A stretch of DNA of 64,000 nucleotides. It comes from Prochloraceae cyanobacterium PL24a_bin.78 (GTDB lineage Bacteria > Cyanobacteriota > Cyanobacteriia > Cyanobacteriales > JANQIW01). This document shows positions 27,733 to 37,014 of this stretch, one piece after another. The stretch spans positions 1 to 64,000 of the forward strand of contig JANQIW010000107.1 of assembly GCA_028281945.1 (NCBI GenBank). The letters are read 5' to 3'. The stretch's first letter is position 1, and each line of letters starts with the position of its first letter. The translations under genes were made by a program, and so were the position numbers. The notes beneath the pieces are model-generated. The model searched no databases. It was not told the DNA's origin and worked only from the letters and a program-made list of their open reading frames with translations.

Positions 27733-28305
27733 ATGACAAATCTAACATTAAAGATCGATCCTATTGAACTTAACGAAGAACAATTTTTCCAACTTTGTAG
27801 TAACAATAGAGATTTAAAATTTGAGAGGAATTCATCAGGAGATTTAATCATTATGTCACCAACAGGAGGAAAAACTAGCAATCGTAATGTAAAAATAATT
27901 GCTCAATTATATTTCTGGAATGAGCAATATAAATTAGGTGAAGTATTTGAATCTTCAGTAGGATTTAAACTGCCAAATGGAGCAAATCGTGCACCTGATG
28001 CTGCTTGGATTCCTCTTAGTAAATGGAATAGTTTAACACCACAACAACAAGAAAAATTCTTACCATTATCTCCAGATTTTGTGATTGAATTAAAATCTCC
28101 TAGTGATACTTTAAAATCCCTTCAAGAAAAAATGATTGAGTATTTAGAAAATGGTACTCGTTTAGGATGGTTAATTAATCCCCAAAATCAACAAGTAGAA
28201 ATCTATCGTCAAGGGCAAAAAGTAGAGATTTTAGATTCTCCTAACACCTTATCAGGAGAAGATATTTTACCTAATTTTCTTCTCAATTTAGAGTCTATTT
28301 GGTAA
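27733..28305 (+). CDS. Uma2-family (DUF820) protein, copy C
   Basis: This 190-residue copy is closest to copy A (GANRAPDAAWIPLSKWN, DFVIELKSP, LQEKMIEYLENG). All family acidic residues and the lysine are kept. It follows the terminator of the His-rich peptide by about 30 bp, so its promoter must overlap that short gap. Nuclease fold; role unknown. Confidence 0.88.
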   Translation: MTNLTLKIDPIELNEEQFFQLCSNNRDLKFERNSSGDLIIMSPTGGKTSNRNVKIIAQLYFWNEQYKLGEVFESSVGFKLPNGANRAPDAAWIPLSKWNSLTPQQQEKFLPLSPDFVIELKSPSDTLKSLQEKMIEYLENGTRLGWLINPQNQQVEIYRQGQKVEILDSPNTLSGEDILPNFLLNLESIW

Positions 28306-28401
28306 TAATAATTGATTAATTAATTAACCTCATCATTATTTGAAAAAAACTAACTTTACCACAATACTTGATAATAATAATTCAATTTCTTAATAAAAAA
28401 A

Positions 28402-28439
28402 CGATCGATAATTCTCGTTAAGAAATCAAATATCGATCG
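28402..28439 (-). terminator. Terminator of the DUF6761-like gene
   Basis: Perfect 9-bp arms cgatcgata / tatcgatcg surround a 20-nt loop. On the minus strand a seven-T run follows. It lies about 150 bp past the stop of the minus-strand gene at 28591. Confidence 0.65.
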
Positions 28440-28590
28440 CCATTAAAAACTAAAAAAACCTAAAAGTATTTAAAGAATAGAATTCCATGGATTACCAGAT
28501 AAATATTAAAAATATCTAATTGTATGAAATACTAAAACCTTAAATTCAAAAGTTAATCCTGATAAAATACTAGAATTAAAATTAATCTTT

Positions 28591-28839
28591 TTAGTAAAAA
28601 TCAGTTTCAACTTGTGGCATTGGCTCATGGAAATTAGAAGAGTCTCTTAAAAATTTATAACAATCATCTTCTAGACGATGAATAAGATAAGGCTGTATGG
28701 CATTACTATGATGAAGACTAGAAATATAACCTTCCATATAAAGTCTTATTTCCTCAAAATGATAACCTCTTCGCGATAAATCCACCATAGCATCGGTAAT
28801 TTTCTGATAATATCTGATTGATTCGGGATCTTGGAGCAT
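28591..28839 (-). CDS. Conserved cyanobacterial small protein, DUF6761-like
   Basis: This 82-residue helical protein (SIRYYQKITDAMVDLSRRGY, EIRLYMEGYISSLHHSN, PYLIHRLEDDCYKFL) has no membrane span. I recognise it as a small protein conserved in cyanobacteria, and think DUF6761; this is from memory. Function unknown. It is monocistronic with its own hairpin terminator. Confidence 0.7.
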   Translation of the reverse strand: MLQDPESIRYYQKITDAMVDLSRRGYHFEEIRLYMEGYISSLHHSNAIQPYLIHRLEDDCYKFLRDSSNFHEPMPQVETDFY

Positions 28840-29168
28840 AATATTAAATTGAGTTCGTCTAAAATAGAGATGGATTCATTACTACACTCTCAAGTTAACC
28901 TTGAAGTATATTTTAGTTTTCTTAATCTCACAATTTTTAAAGATCCTGACTAAGATAATATAAAGATAAAATTAGCTAATATTTATATTTCTCAAGCATT
29001 CCTTCTCAACTGATAGATTTAAGTAAACAAAATTCACCATCGTCAAGAAACAAAAGTATTTTGTTAACTTAACTTAATTATAACAGATCTCATAGCTATC
29101 ACCAAGATCTAGTATTAAAGAACTATTTTCATTTTTAATTGAACCAGAGTAACAAATTTTACATTTTT

Positions 29169-29200
29169 TTGACAAGAACTTTGTTATATATAGAGAATAA
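29169..29200 (+). promoter_or_regulatory. Candidate promoter of the OmpR-type regulator
   Basis: A consensus -35 TTGACA at 29169-29174 is followed by a TATATATAGAGAATAAG stretch. The exact -10 is ambiguous: the best TATAGA is spaced only 14 bp. It lies about 30-55 bp upstream of the GTG start. Confidence 0.4.
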
Positions 29201-29224
29201 GAATTATCTAAGGAAATAACTAAG

Positions 29225-29998
29225 GTGAGTTTAGGTTATATTTTAATTGTCGAAGGTAATCCTCACCTGCGCTCTCTTCTAGGCTGGCATTTGCAGCAAG
29301 CAGGTTATCTAGTACAACAATGGGGCAGTATTGAGCAAGCCAAAAATTCTCTTGACAACATACAGCCATCCTTAGTGGTTTTAGACTCTGATTTACCTGA
29401 CGGAAATGGTTTAGAATTGTGTGACTTTTTATACCAACATTACAGCTGCCTAATCTTAATTTTATCTGCTCGTAATACCGAGAAGGAAATCGTCATTGGT
29501 TTTCAGTCTGGAGCCGATGATTATCTAGCTAAACCTTTTGGAATGCAGGAATTTTTGGCAAGAGTACAAGCTTTGATGAGAAGACAGCGTTATGCTTGTG
29601 CACCATTGCATTTAGATTATGGAGAATTAAAGATCGATTTAGTTCATCGTCGCGTCAAATACCAAGATACTTTTTTTGATTTGACTCCTCAAGAATTTAG
29701 TTTACTCTATGTTCTAGCCCAAGCTGAAGGAAATCCTCTAAGTCGTTCTGAATTATTACATCGCGCATGGCCTGATGCTATTGATAATCCAAGGACGATC
29801 GATACTCATGTGCTTTCTTTGCGGAAAAAAATAGAAGTTGATCCCAGACAACCTTTGATTCTTCAAACTGTAAGGAATGTTGGTTATCGTTTAAATCCCC
29901 AATTGCTTAATAACTTTGACGTTTCTCAACCTCAGAAACCACCAGAAAAAGAATATCATCATAATGAAAATGTTTCAAAAATAACTGTCAATCAATAA
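29225..29998 (+). CDS. OmpR/PhoB-type response regulator with atypical receiver (NblR-like)
   Basis: This 257-residue protein starts at a GTG, with aagga 10 nt upstream. The receiver is residues 4-120, with phospho-acceptor Asp54 (VVLDSD), Ser81 and Lys103 (AKPFG). The acidic pair that normally holds Mg2+ reads Glu10-Gly11, so one ligand is missing. The winged-helix DNA-binding domain spans about 130-228 (LDYGELKIDLVHRRV, FDLTPQEFSLLYVLA, TVRNVGYRLNP). Overall it resembles the cyanobacterial NblR group that controls phycobilisome breakdown, but I cannot assign orthology. No kinase is adjacent, so it is an orphan regulator that may work with little or no phosphorylation. Confidence 0.82.
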   Translation: MSLGYILIVEGNPHLRSLLGWHLQQAGYLVQQWGSIEQAKNSLDNIQPSLVVLDSDLPDGNGLELCDFLYQHYSCLILILSARNTEKEIVIGFQSGADDYLAKPFGMQEFLARVQALMRRQRYACAPLHLDYGELKIDLVHRRVKYQDTFFDLTPQEFSLLYVLAQAEGNPLSRSELLHRAWPDAIDNPRTIDTHVLSLRKKIEVDPRQPLILQTVRNVGYRLNPQLLNNFDVSQPQKPPEKEYHHNENVSKITVNQ

Positions 29999-30068
29999 AT
30001 TAAAGAATAAACTAATTATTATAGATTTTCAAACTAAATAAAATCATCTTAAATAAATCAACCAACCA

Positions 30069-30842
30069 TTATTCAAAATCATCTTCTTCTGTTAAAGATT
30101 TAGTATTTTTAATTTTTTTTCTTAAATTATTCCAATATATATTATTTAAGTTTGATTTATCTTGGATTATCTTACCATCTTCTAAATAAATAACTCGAGT
30201 AGCAAATTGTTGTACTAAATCTAATTGATGATTCACCATAATGATACCAAGATTATTATATATAGATAAATTAATTAAATTTTCTATTAAATTTGTCGAA
30301 TTACCTATGTCTAAACTAGAAGTTGCTTCATCTAATAATAATAATTTCGGTTGCATTATTAATGCACGTGCAATAGTTACTAATTGTCTTTGTCCTAAAG
30401 ATAACTCTAATTCTTGATAATCTAACCAATCTTCAGGTATTTGAAGTTTATCAATCCAAAGTTGTAATCTTTGTTGAATTTGTGTCTTTGGTAGCCTTTG
30501 TAGAACTAAAGGATAGGCTAAAGTTTGTTTAACATTCATTCCTAATAACTTAGGTTCTCTAGGAACTAATACTATATTAGTACGTAATTGAATAATTGGT
30601 ATTGATTTAAAAGGTATATTTTCTAAATATAATTCTCCAGATGTTGGGGTATTTAGTCGGTTGATCAGTTTTAATAATGAAGTTTTTCCAGAACCATTTG
30701 CACCCATAATGACAAGACGCTCACCTTTACCTAATTTAAAAGATAAATCCTTTAGGATATAACTAGAACCTATAGTTGTAGCTAAATTAACTTCTTTTAA
30801 CTTAAGTAGAGGAAAATCAATATCACCTTTCTCCGTCATCAA
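30069..30842 (-). CDS. ABC transporter ATP-binding protein
   Basis: This 257-residue nucleotide-binding subunit has Walker A GANGSGKTSLL, Walker B LLLLDEATSSLD and switch His in MVNHQLD. The signature is LSLGQRQ rather than LSGGQ, and the Q-loop region reads VPREP, with Arg in place of the usual Gln. There is no membrane partner in the window. It is the last gene of the minus-strand group behind ctaA and ctaB (107-bp gap), so it may be co-transcribed with haem A synthesis. The substrate cannot be inferred. Confidence 0.85.
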   Translation of the reverse strand: MMTEKGDIDFPLLKLKEVNLATTIGSSYILKDLSFKLGKGERLVIMGANGSGKTSLLKLINRLNTPTSGELYLENIPFKSIPIIQLRTNIVLVPREPKLLGMNVKQTLAYPLVLQRLPKTQIQQRLQLWIDKLQIPEDWLDYQELELSLGQRQLVTIARALIMQPKLLLLDEATSSLDIGNSTNLIENLINLSIYNNLGIIMVNHQLDLVQQFATRVIYLEDGKIIQDKSNLNNIYWNNLRKKIKNTKSLTEEDDFE

Positions 30843-30949
30843 TCATAACCTTTTAAATTTATTATAAATACCATTGATTAATTAACAAATAATATAGTAA
30901 GTGTCTAATCTCAAATCAATTAAAACACTTACCATTTAAAATTAAAATC

Positions 30950-31921
30950 TTAACCAAGAGGAATAAATTTCATGGCCATTTGAAGATTTTCCCCAACAAA
31001 ACCAAGAAATTCATGAGTTAAAGGCAAACTATCCAACACAATTCCAGTACAAAGTAGCATCATGTAAAGAATAGAATACTTAAAAACCCCTTTAGCCAAA
31101 ACTTTATTCTCAGGAGATTGCTTGAGGTGCCACATCTTCTTAATAAAAACCAATCCAAGATAGATAGCAGTTACTCCATAAACCAATCCTAAAACTCCCA
31201 AAGGATAAATCAATAAGAAACTACAAGCTACCATCAAAATAGTATAAAGCCACATTTGATTAACAGTAACCTTTTCTCCCACTACTACTGGTAACATTGG
31301 CACATTAACTTCCGCATATTCATCGCGAATCATCAAAGCCAAAGCCCAAAAATGAGGAGGAGTCCAAAGGAAAATAATCAAAAATAGTATCCAAGGTGCC
31401 CATGTCAAATCCCCTTGCACGGCACTCCAACCTACTAATGGTGGAATACTTCCTGCTGCACCTCCAATCACAATATTCTGGGTAGTATGGCGTTTAAGTA
31501 AATGAGTATAGACTAACATATAAAAAACTATACCCGACATAGCCAATAAAGCACTAATGAGATTAGCAAATACTGTTAAGATAGTAAATGAAGAAACACC
31601 TAAAATAATTGCGAAGATTAACGCATGATTTGGCTGCACTCGACCGGAAGGAATCGGTCTTTTGCGGGTTCTCATCATTTCATAATCAATATCTCGATCG
31701 TAAACACAGTTCAATACTTGTGCCGATGCCGTTGCCAAAGTTCCACCCAAAAGGGTAACAAATACCAACATTCCATCTACTTGACCTTCACCTGCTATCC
31801 ACATAGCTGCCGCCGTGGTGATTAAAAGTAAAGGAATAATCCGTGGTTTTGTTAATTGATAGTAACTTTGAACGATTTGTAAAAAACTTTCATTGCGGCG
31901 GGAAACACTTGTCCCAATCAT
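30950..31921 (-). CDS. ctaB: Haem O synthase (protohaem IX farnesyltransferase)
   Basis: CtaB adds a hydroxyethylfarnesyl tail to haem B to make haem O. The 323-residue polytopic UbiA-type protein carries the prenyl-diphosphate/Mg2+ motif NCVYDRDID with the following RTRKRPIPSGRV, and the second loop motif in DEYAEVNVPMLPVV. About nine hydrophobic segments are present. It lies 96 bp downstream of ctaA on the same strand. Confidence 0.95.
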   Translation of the reverse strand: MIGTSVSRRNESFLQIVQSYYQLTKPRIIPLLLITTAAAMWIAGEGQVDGMLVFVTLLGGTLATASAQVLNCVYDRDIDYEMMRTRKRPIPSGRVQPNHALIFAIILGVSSFTILTVFANLISALLAMSGIVFYMLVYTHLLKRHTTQNIVIGGAAGSIPPLVGWSAVQGDLTWAPWILFLIIFLWTPPHFWALALMIRDEYAEVNVPMLPVVVGEKVTVNQMWLYTILMVACSFLLIYPLGVLGLVYGVTAIYLGLVFIKKMWHLKQSPENKVLAKGVFKYSILYMMLLCTGIVLDSLPLTHEFLGFVGENLQMAMKFIPLG

Positions 31922-32017
31922 TATTTACACCAAATTCTTCTGAGTTGTTTAAAAATAAGTTGTCTCTAAATTTTTCTGGAACAAAAACGACAACATAATT
32001 GTTCAGAGTTATCTTTT

Positions 32018-32938
32018 TTATTGATAACATTTGCGATCTTGTAATGCTAAACAAGTAAAAGCGACTAACACGCCTAAAGTCATAGCTCCTACAGTATGAT
32101 GTGCAACTGTTAAAGGTTCTACTTGTAAGTGCAATTTAAAGGTAGCTATTCCGAGAATAACTTGTACTATAACTAATCCTACTGAAATATTAGCTAATTT
32201 CCGTAAAATCGGATGCAATCCAGGTGTACGCCTCGCGCCCCATCCTAATATACATATAGCTAGAGTACTAGGGAAAACTCCTATAATATGGTTATTCATT
32301 ACCGTGCATAATTCAGAACTACTCATACACTGATGTAATGCCCATTGGGATCCTACTAAAGCTCCTAGTAAACTTTGACAATATATAAGTATTGCACCAG
32401 CAGAACTTATCCAACTTAATTTCCCTACATTACCTGTTCCTTTATAAGGAGTTAGTTTAATGGCAATGACAATAGTGGTACAAAAATATAAAAGTGCTGC
32501 ACCTAAATGGGCTGTTACAATATCAAATCTTAGCAATTGGGTAACAGTCAATCCTCCTAAAAGTGCTTGAAAAAGGATTAAACCTAAAGCAAAAATTGAT
32601 GCCCAAGGAAGCCATTTGGGAAGATATTCTCGATACCACAATGATAATCCAACCAAGATTAAAGAAGTTATGGCAATCAAACCCGCATCTAGACGATGAA
32701 ACCATTCTAGAAATACTTGTAGATTGCCTAGTAATTGATTAGGCACCAATTGTCCATAACATAAAGGCCAATCAGGGCAGGCTAAACCAGCATTCATTAC
32801 TCTTGTAGCACTACCAATTGCCATTAAAATTAGAGTAGCTCCGGTTAGTTTCCACACTAACCAGCGAATCCATTTTTGAGGGTTTGACTCTTCTATTAAA
32901 TTTGTTGATATTTGACTTTTAAGAATTGATTCTGTCAT
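32018..32938 (-). CDS. ctaA: Haem A synthase (COX15/CtaA)
   Basis: CtaA oxidises haem O to haem A for the aa3-type oxidase. The 306-residue membrane protein shows GSATRVMNAGLACPDWPLCYGQ near the N-terminus, the WFHRLDAGL and TAHLGAALL helices with haem-ligand histidines, and HHTVGAMTLG in the last part. Eight membrane segments are expected. It is divergent from ctaC across a 378-bp region, so synthesis of the cofactor and of the oxidase can be co-regulated. Confidence 0.94.
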   Translation of the reverse strand: MTESILKSQISTNLIEESNPQKWIRWLVWKLTGATLILMAIGSATRVMNAGLACPDWPLCYGQLVPNQLLGNLQVFLEWFHRLDAGLIAITSLILVGLSLWYREYLPKWLPWASIFALGLILFQALLGGLTVTQLLRFDIVTAHLGAALLYFCTTIVIAIKLTPYKGTGNVGKLSWISSAGAILIYCQSLLGALVGSQWALHQCMSSSELCTVMNNHIIGVFPSTLAICILGWGARRTPGLHPILRKLANISVGLVIVQVILGIATFKLHLQVEPLTVAHHTVGAMTLGVLVAFTCLALQDRKCYQ

Positions 32939-33253
32939 AAGGAATGTATTTCTTTTACTACTCGTAAAACGATGCTAACGAATTTCTCAGATCTAATAAA
33001 AATACGATCGATCTTTGTTTTTGTTATTAGGATTCAATATATCTAGGGTTTTTGGGAGACTTAAAGTTTCTTTAGAAATTTTTATCAATGTTAAATAGAT
33101 CCTAAAACTTTCTAACAATTATCTTAAAAAAAACCTTAAATTTTCTGGGAAAATAATTCTGGGAAATGATTTATTAAGAAAATATTTACTAAAACTTAAA
33201 TTATAAATAAAAAATTAAAATTATTGAATGTAATAAAGATTTAACTCAATTGT

Positions 33254-33282
33254 TTGACAATTTGTCTTAACCTAGATATTAG
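33254..33282 (+). promoter_or_regulatory. Candidate promoter of the ctaCDE operon
   Basis: TTGACA at 33254-33259 and TATTAG at 33277-33282 are separated by 17 bp, about 35 bp upstream of the ctaC GTG. A small palindrome, GACAATTTGTC, covers the -35 and could be an operator. Confidence 0.5.
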
Positions 33283-33316
33283 TAAACAAAATAGGACAAA
33301 CAAAGGAAAATAATCA

Positions 33317-34330
33317 GTGAATATTCCAAGTAACATTATTACTCTGATTTTGGGTATTCTCATAACCTTGATTAGTCTCTGGTATGGGCAAAATCATGGT
33401 TTGATGCCTATATCAGCTTCAGAAAATGCAGATCAGGTAGACGATTTATTTAACCTGATGATGACTATCGCAACAGGTTTATTTTTACTCGTAGAAGGAG
33501 TACTAGTTTTCTGTATATTTAAATTTCGCAGAAAAAAAGGAGATACAGCCGATGGGCCTTATATGGAAGGGAATGTTCCTTTAGAAATTGTTTGGACAGC
33601 AATTCCCACCGTAATTGTTTTTATCTTGGCTATTTATAGTTTTGAAGTTTATAACAGTATGGGTGGAGTTGATCCCGAAGCAACTCAAGATCCAGGAACA
33701 CAACAAATTGCTTATACACAAGAAGTTTCTAACTTTGATTCTGAAAATTCTTGGGATGAAAATTTACTAGCAATGGATCCCAGTGAAAAACAAATTGCGT
33801 TAGGGCTTGGTTCCCCTGCTGAGGATCAATCAGAAGCTCCTCTTGAAATTAATGTTCAAGGACTTCAATATGCTTGGATCTTTAACTATGTAGATTCAGG
33901 TGTTTCTTCTGGAGATTTGCACATTCCAGTGAATCGTAAAGTAAAACTCAACATTTCTGCCTTTGATGTAATCCACGCATTTTGGGTTCCAGAATTGCGC
34001 TTAAAACAAGATGCCATTCCAGGGAGAGAAGCACAAGTAGTATTCAGAAGCAATCTAGAAGGTGACTATCCCATTATCTGTGCCGAACTTTGCGGAGCTT
34101 TTCATGGTGGAATGAAAAGTGTGCTATATGTTGAAAGCCAAGAAGACTATGAAAACTGGGTTCAGGAAAATACTTTTGCTAGTGAAGATAATCCAGATGA
34201 AACCGTTGCCTTCAATCCTTTAAGTGAGAGCAAATCTCCCCATCAACAAATATTGACTTCCTATGCAGAAGAGATGGGGGTTGAAGAATCAACCTTAACA
34301 ACTTTAAAACATCATCAACTTCAAGATTAA
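33317..34330 (+). CDS. ctaC: Cytochrome c oxidase subunit II
   Basis: Subunit II carries the CuA centre that accepts electrons from cytochrome c6 or plastocyanin. The 337-residue protein has two N-terminal membrane spans (about 4-22 and 46-68). Its periplasmic cupredoxin domain holds the ligands His in DVIHAFWVPEL and Cys-Glu-Cys-His-Met in CAELCGAFHGGM, all present. It starts at a GTG. An acidic insert at about 115-175 precedes the CuA domain. First gene of ctaCDE, with ctaD 38 bp downstream. Confidence 0.95.
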   Translation: MNIPSNIITLILGILITLISLWYGQNHGLMPISASENADQVDDLFNLMMTIATGLFLLVEGVLVFCIFKFRRKKGDTADGPYMEGNVPLEIVWTAIPTVIVFILAIYSFEVYNSMGGVDPEATQDPGTQQIAYTQEVSNFDSENSWDENLLAMDPSEKQIALGLGSPAEDQSEAPLEINVQGLQYAWIFNYVDSGVSSGDLHIPVNRKVKLNISAFDVIHAFWVPELRLKQDAIPGREAQVVFRSNLEGDYPIICAELCGAFHGGMKSVLYVESQEDYENWVQENTFASEDNPDETVAFNPLSESKSPHQQILTSYAEEMGVEESTLTTLKHHQLQD

Positions 34331-34368
34331 AAATTTAATCCATCGTAAAAATATCGTAACAATAGATA

Positions 34369-36045
34369 ATGACTATATCAGCAGAAACAACTGCCACTCA
34401 TAATACAGCAACTCATCATCGAGAAAGAAAGTGGCAAGATTACTTTACCTTCAGTACCGATCACAAAGTAATTGGCATTCAATACTTAGTTACAGCCTTT
34501 GGCTTTTACTTCATCGGCGGCATTATGGCAGAAGTAATGCGTACCGAATTAGCAACCCCAGCTCCAGATTTGATTAACCCGCAGTTTTACAATCAATTGT
34601 TAACCATGCACGGCACAATTATGTTGTTGCTATGGATTATTCCAGCAGGTGCGGCTTATGCTAACTATTTGATTCCCCTCATGATTGGGGCAGAAGATAT
34701 GGCATTTCCCCGTTTAAATGCTGTGGCATTTTGGATGGTTCCAATTGGAGGATTTCTTCTTTTAAGTAGTTTCTTGGTTGGGCCAGCCGAAGCTGGTTGG
34801 ACTTCTTACCCTCCTTTAAGTCTCGTATCTAGCAAGTGGGGACAAGAAATTTGGATTCTCAGCGTTTTAGTTTTGGGAACATCTTCCATCTTAGGTGGTG
34901 TTAATTTCTTTACCACCATTCTTAAAATGCGGATGCCCGGTATGGATATCTACAGTATGCCTCTGTTTTGCTGGGCAATGTTAGCAACTTCGGCATTGGT
35001 ATTAATTAGTACTCCTGTTTTGGCTGCTGGTTTAGTTTTACTTTCATTTGATTTAATTGCAGGTACTAGCTTCTTTAATCCAACAGGGGGCGGAGATCCC
35101 ATTGTTTATCAACATATGTTCTGGTTTTACTCACATCCAGCCGTTTATATTATGGTTTTACCATTTTTTGGCATAATTTCCGATGTTTTACCAGTACACG
35201 CTCGCAAACCAATTTTTGGTTATAAAGCTATTGCTTATTCAAGTTTAGTAATTAGCTTTTTAGGTTTAATTGTATGGGCACACCATATGTTTACCAGTGG
35301 AACTCCTGGTTGGTTACGGGTATTCTTTATGGCAACTACCATGTTAATTGCCGTACCTACTGGAATTAAAGTATTTAGTTGGTGTGCCACTCTTTGGGGA
35401 GGCAAAATCAGCTTTAATTCAGCCATGATTTTTGGCATTGGATTTGTTTCTTCTTTCCTTATGGGTGGTTTAACTGGAGTTATGCTTGCTTCTGTAACAG
35501 TTGATCTTCATGTTCATGATACTTACTTCGTTGTAGGTCATTTCCATTATGTGCTTTTTGGTGGTGGAGTTCTAGGTTTATTTGCAGGTTTCTACCATTG
35601 GTTCCCGAAAATGACTGGTCGAATGGTGAATGAACCCCTAGGAAGAATTCACTTCGTTTTAACTTTTATCGGTGTGAATATGACTTTCTTACCAATGCAC
35701 TATCTTGGCTTACAAGGAATGAATCGTCGTGTTGCTCTTTATGATCCTCAATTCCAAACTATAAATATTATTTGTACCATTGGATCTTATATATTGACTG
35801 TTTCTACTATTCCTTTCATCATTAATGTGCTTTGGAGTTTGAAGAAAGGCGAAAAAGCAGGTCGCAATCCTTGGAAAGCTCTTACTTTAGAATGGCAAAC
35901 TAGCTCTCCTCCTATCATTGAAAATTTTGAAGAGACACCTATTTTATGGTCTGGTCCATATGAATATGGGATTGATAATGAAGAAGCTGAGGATGAAGAA
36001 ACTCTTCAAGAGATGTTAACTGATGTTGCTTCTCAAAACAAGTAA
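34369..36045 (+). CDS. ctaD: Cytochrome c oxidase subunit I
   Basis: This is the catalytic subunit of the proton-pumping aa3-type terminal oxidase, reducing O2 at the haem a3-CuB centre. The 558-residue protein has twelve expected spans. Family motifs include MHGTIMLLLWIIP, the CuB-ligand helix WFYSHPAVYIMVLP with the His-Tyr pair, WAHHMFTSG, and the haem-ligand helix VGHFHYVLFGG. The normal length and intact ligands suggest a functional enzyme. Confidence 0.97.
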   Translation: MTISAETTATHNTATHHRERKWQDYFTFSTDHKVIGIQYLVTAFGFYFIGGIMAEVMRTELATPAPDLINPQFYNQLLTMHGTIMLLLWIIPAGAAYANYLIPLMIGAEDMAFPRLNAVAFWMVPIGGFLLLSSFLVGPAEAGWTSYPPLSLVSSKWGQEIWILSVLVLGTSSILGGVNFFTTILKMRMPGMDIYSMPLFCWAMLATSALVLISTPVLAAGLVLLSFDLIAGTSFFNPTGGGDPIVYQHMFWFYSHPAVYIMVLPFFGIISDVLPVHARKPIFGYKAIAYSSLVISFLGLIVWAHHMFTSGTPGWLRVFFMATTMLIAVPTGIKVFSWCATLWGGKISFNSAMIFGIGFVSSFLMGGLTGVMLASVTVDLHVHDTYFVVGHFHYVLFGGGVLGLFAGFYHWFPKMTGRMVNEPLGRIHFVLTFIGVNMTFLPMHYLGLQGMNRRVALYDPQFQTINIICTIGSYILTVSTIPFIINVLWSLKKGEKAGRNPWKALTLEWQTSSPPIIENFEETPILWSGPYEYGIDNEEAEDEETLQEMLTDVASQNK

Positions 36046-36081
36046 CTATTCACAATCAAAAGCAATAATTTTTTAACATTT

Positions 36082-36112
36082 ATAAGGGATTAGAGTACTT
36101 TAAATCCCTTAT
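36082..36112 (+). other. Intercistronic hairpin between ctaD and ctaE
   Basis: Perfect 10-bp arms ataagggatt / aatcccttat enclose an 11-nt loop. No T-tract follows, and the ctaE start is about 25 nt downstream. It could tune the I:III subunit ratio by RNA processing or partial attenuation. Confidence 0.65.
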
Positions 36113-36136
36113 CATTAGGAAAATTTAGAGGAAAAT

Positions 36137-36754
36137 ATGCAAGGTTCAACGATACAAGACTCCAATTTAACAGCAAATACTTCATCACACACTTTAGAAG
36201 CCGGTCATCATGAACACCCAGACTTGAGAATGTTTGGAATGTGGGTGTTTCTTGCAGCTGAAAGTATGCTTTTTTTAGGAATTTTTGCTGCATTTTTAAT
36301 CTATCGAGGTTTAGAGGAGGTTTGGCCTCCTGAAGAGACAGAATTAGAGCTTTTGTTACCTGCCATCAATACTGTTATTCTAGTATCTAGTAGTTTCGTG
36401 ATGCACAAAGGCCAAAGTGAAATTCAAAAGAATAATGTCTCTGGTTTACAACTTTGGTTTGGTATCACCGCAGTCATGGGAGCAATTTTCTTAGGAGGAC
36501 AACTCTATGAATACTCCCATAATGATTTTGGTTTAACTAATAATTTATTTGCTAGTTGTTTCTATGTGTTGACTGGTTTCCATGGTCTTCACGTGACAGC
36601 AGGTTTATTATTTATTTTGGCTGTTTTATGGCGTTCTCGCACTAAAGATCATTATTCTGATAAGCAACATTTTGGCGTTGAAGCAGCAGAGCTTTACTGG
36701 CACTTTGTTGATGTGGTTTGGATTCTTCTTTTTGTTTTAGTCTATCTTCTATAG
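36137..36754 (+). CDS. ctaE: Cytochrome c oxidase subunit III
   Basis: This 205-residue five-span form of subunit III is typical of cyanobacteria. The conserved blocks are MFGMWVFLAAESMLFLGIFA, TGFHGLHVTAGLLF and AAELYWHFVDVVWILLF. It stabilises subunit I and the proton-uptake path. It is the last gene of the cta operon, 91 bp after ctaD. Confidence 0.95.
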   Translation: MQGSTIQDSNLTANTSSHTLEAGHHEHPDLRMFGMWVFLAAESMLFLGIFAAFLIYRGLEEVWPPEETELELLLPAINTVILVSSSFVMHKGQSEIQKNNVSGLQLWFGITAVMGAIFLGGQLYEYSHNDFGLTNNLFASCFYVLTGFHGLHVTAGLLFILAVLWRSRTKDHYSDKQHFGVEAAELYWHFVDVVWILLFVLVYLL

Positions 36755-37014
36755 GTTTTTAACTTAAAATCATTTATTTTCAATCTTATAAAAATCATCA
36801 TTGATGGATTTAGACATAGTGAAAATTAAATATCTCTACTTATAGATTGAAAATTTATAGATTTTTGTAACTATTTTTTAAGTATTAATTATTCAAGGCT
36901 TCAGATCGAAGTCTTTTTCTTATAATGATTTTTTAATAAAACCCTTAAGAAATTTATTGGAAATTTGTTTTGAAAATTTGTTATAGTGAAATAGTTAAGC
37001 AAAAAAAATAAAAA

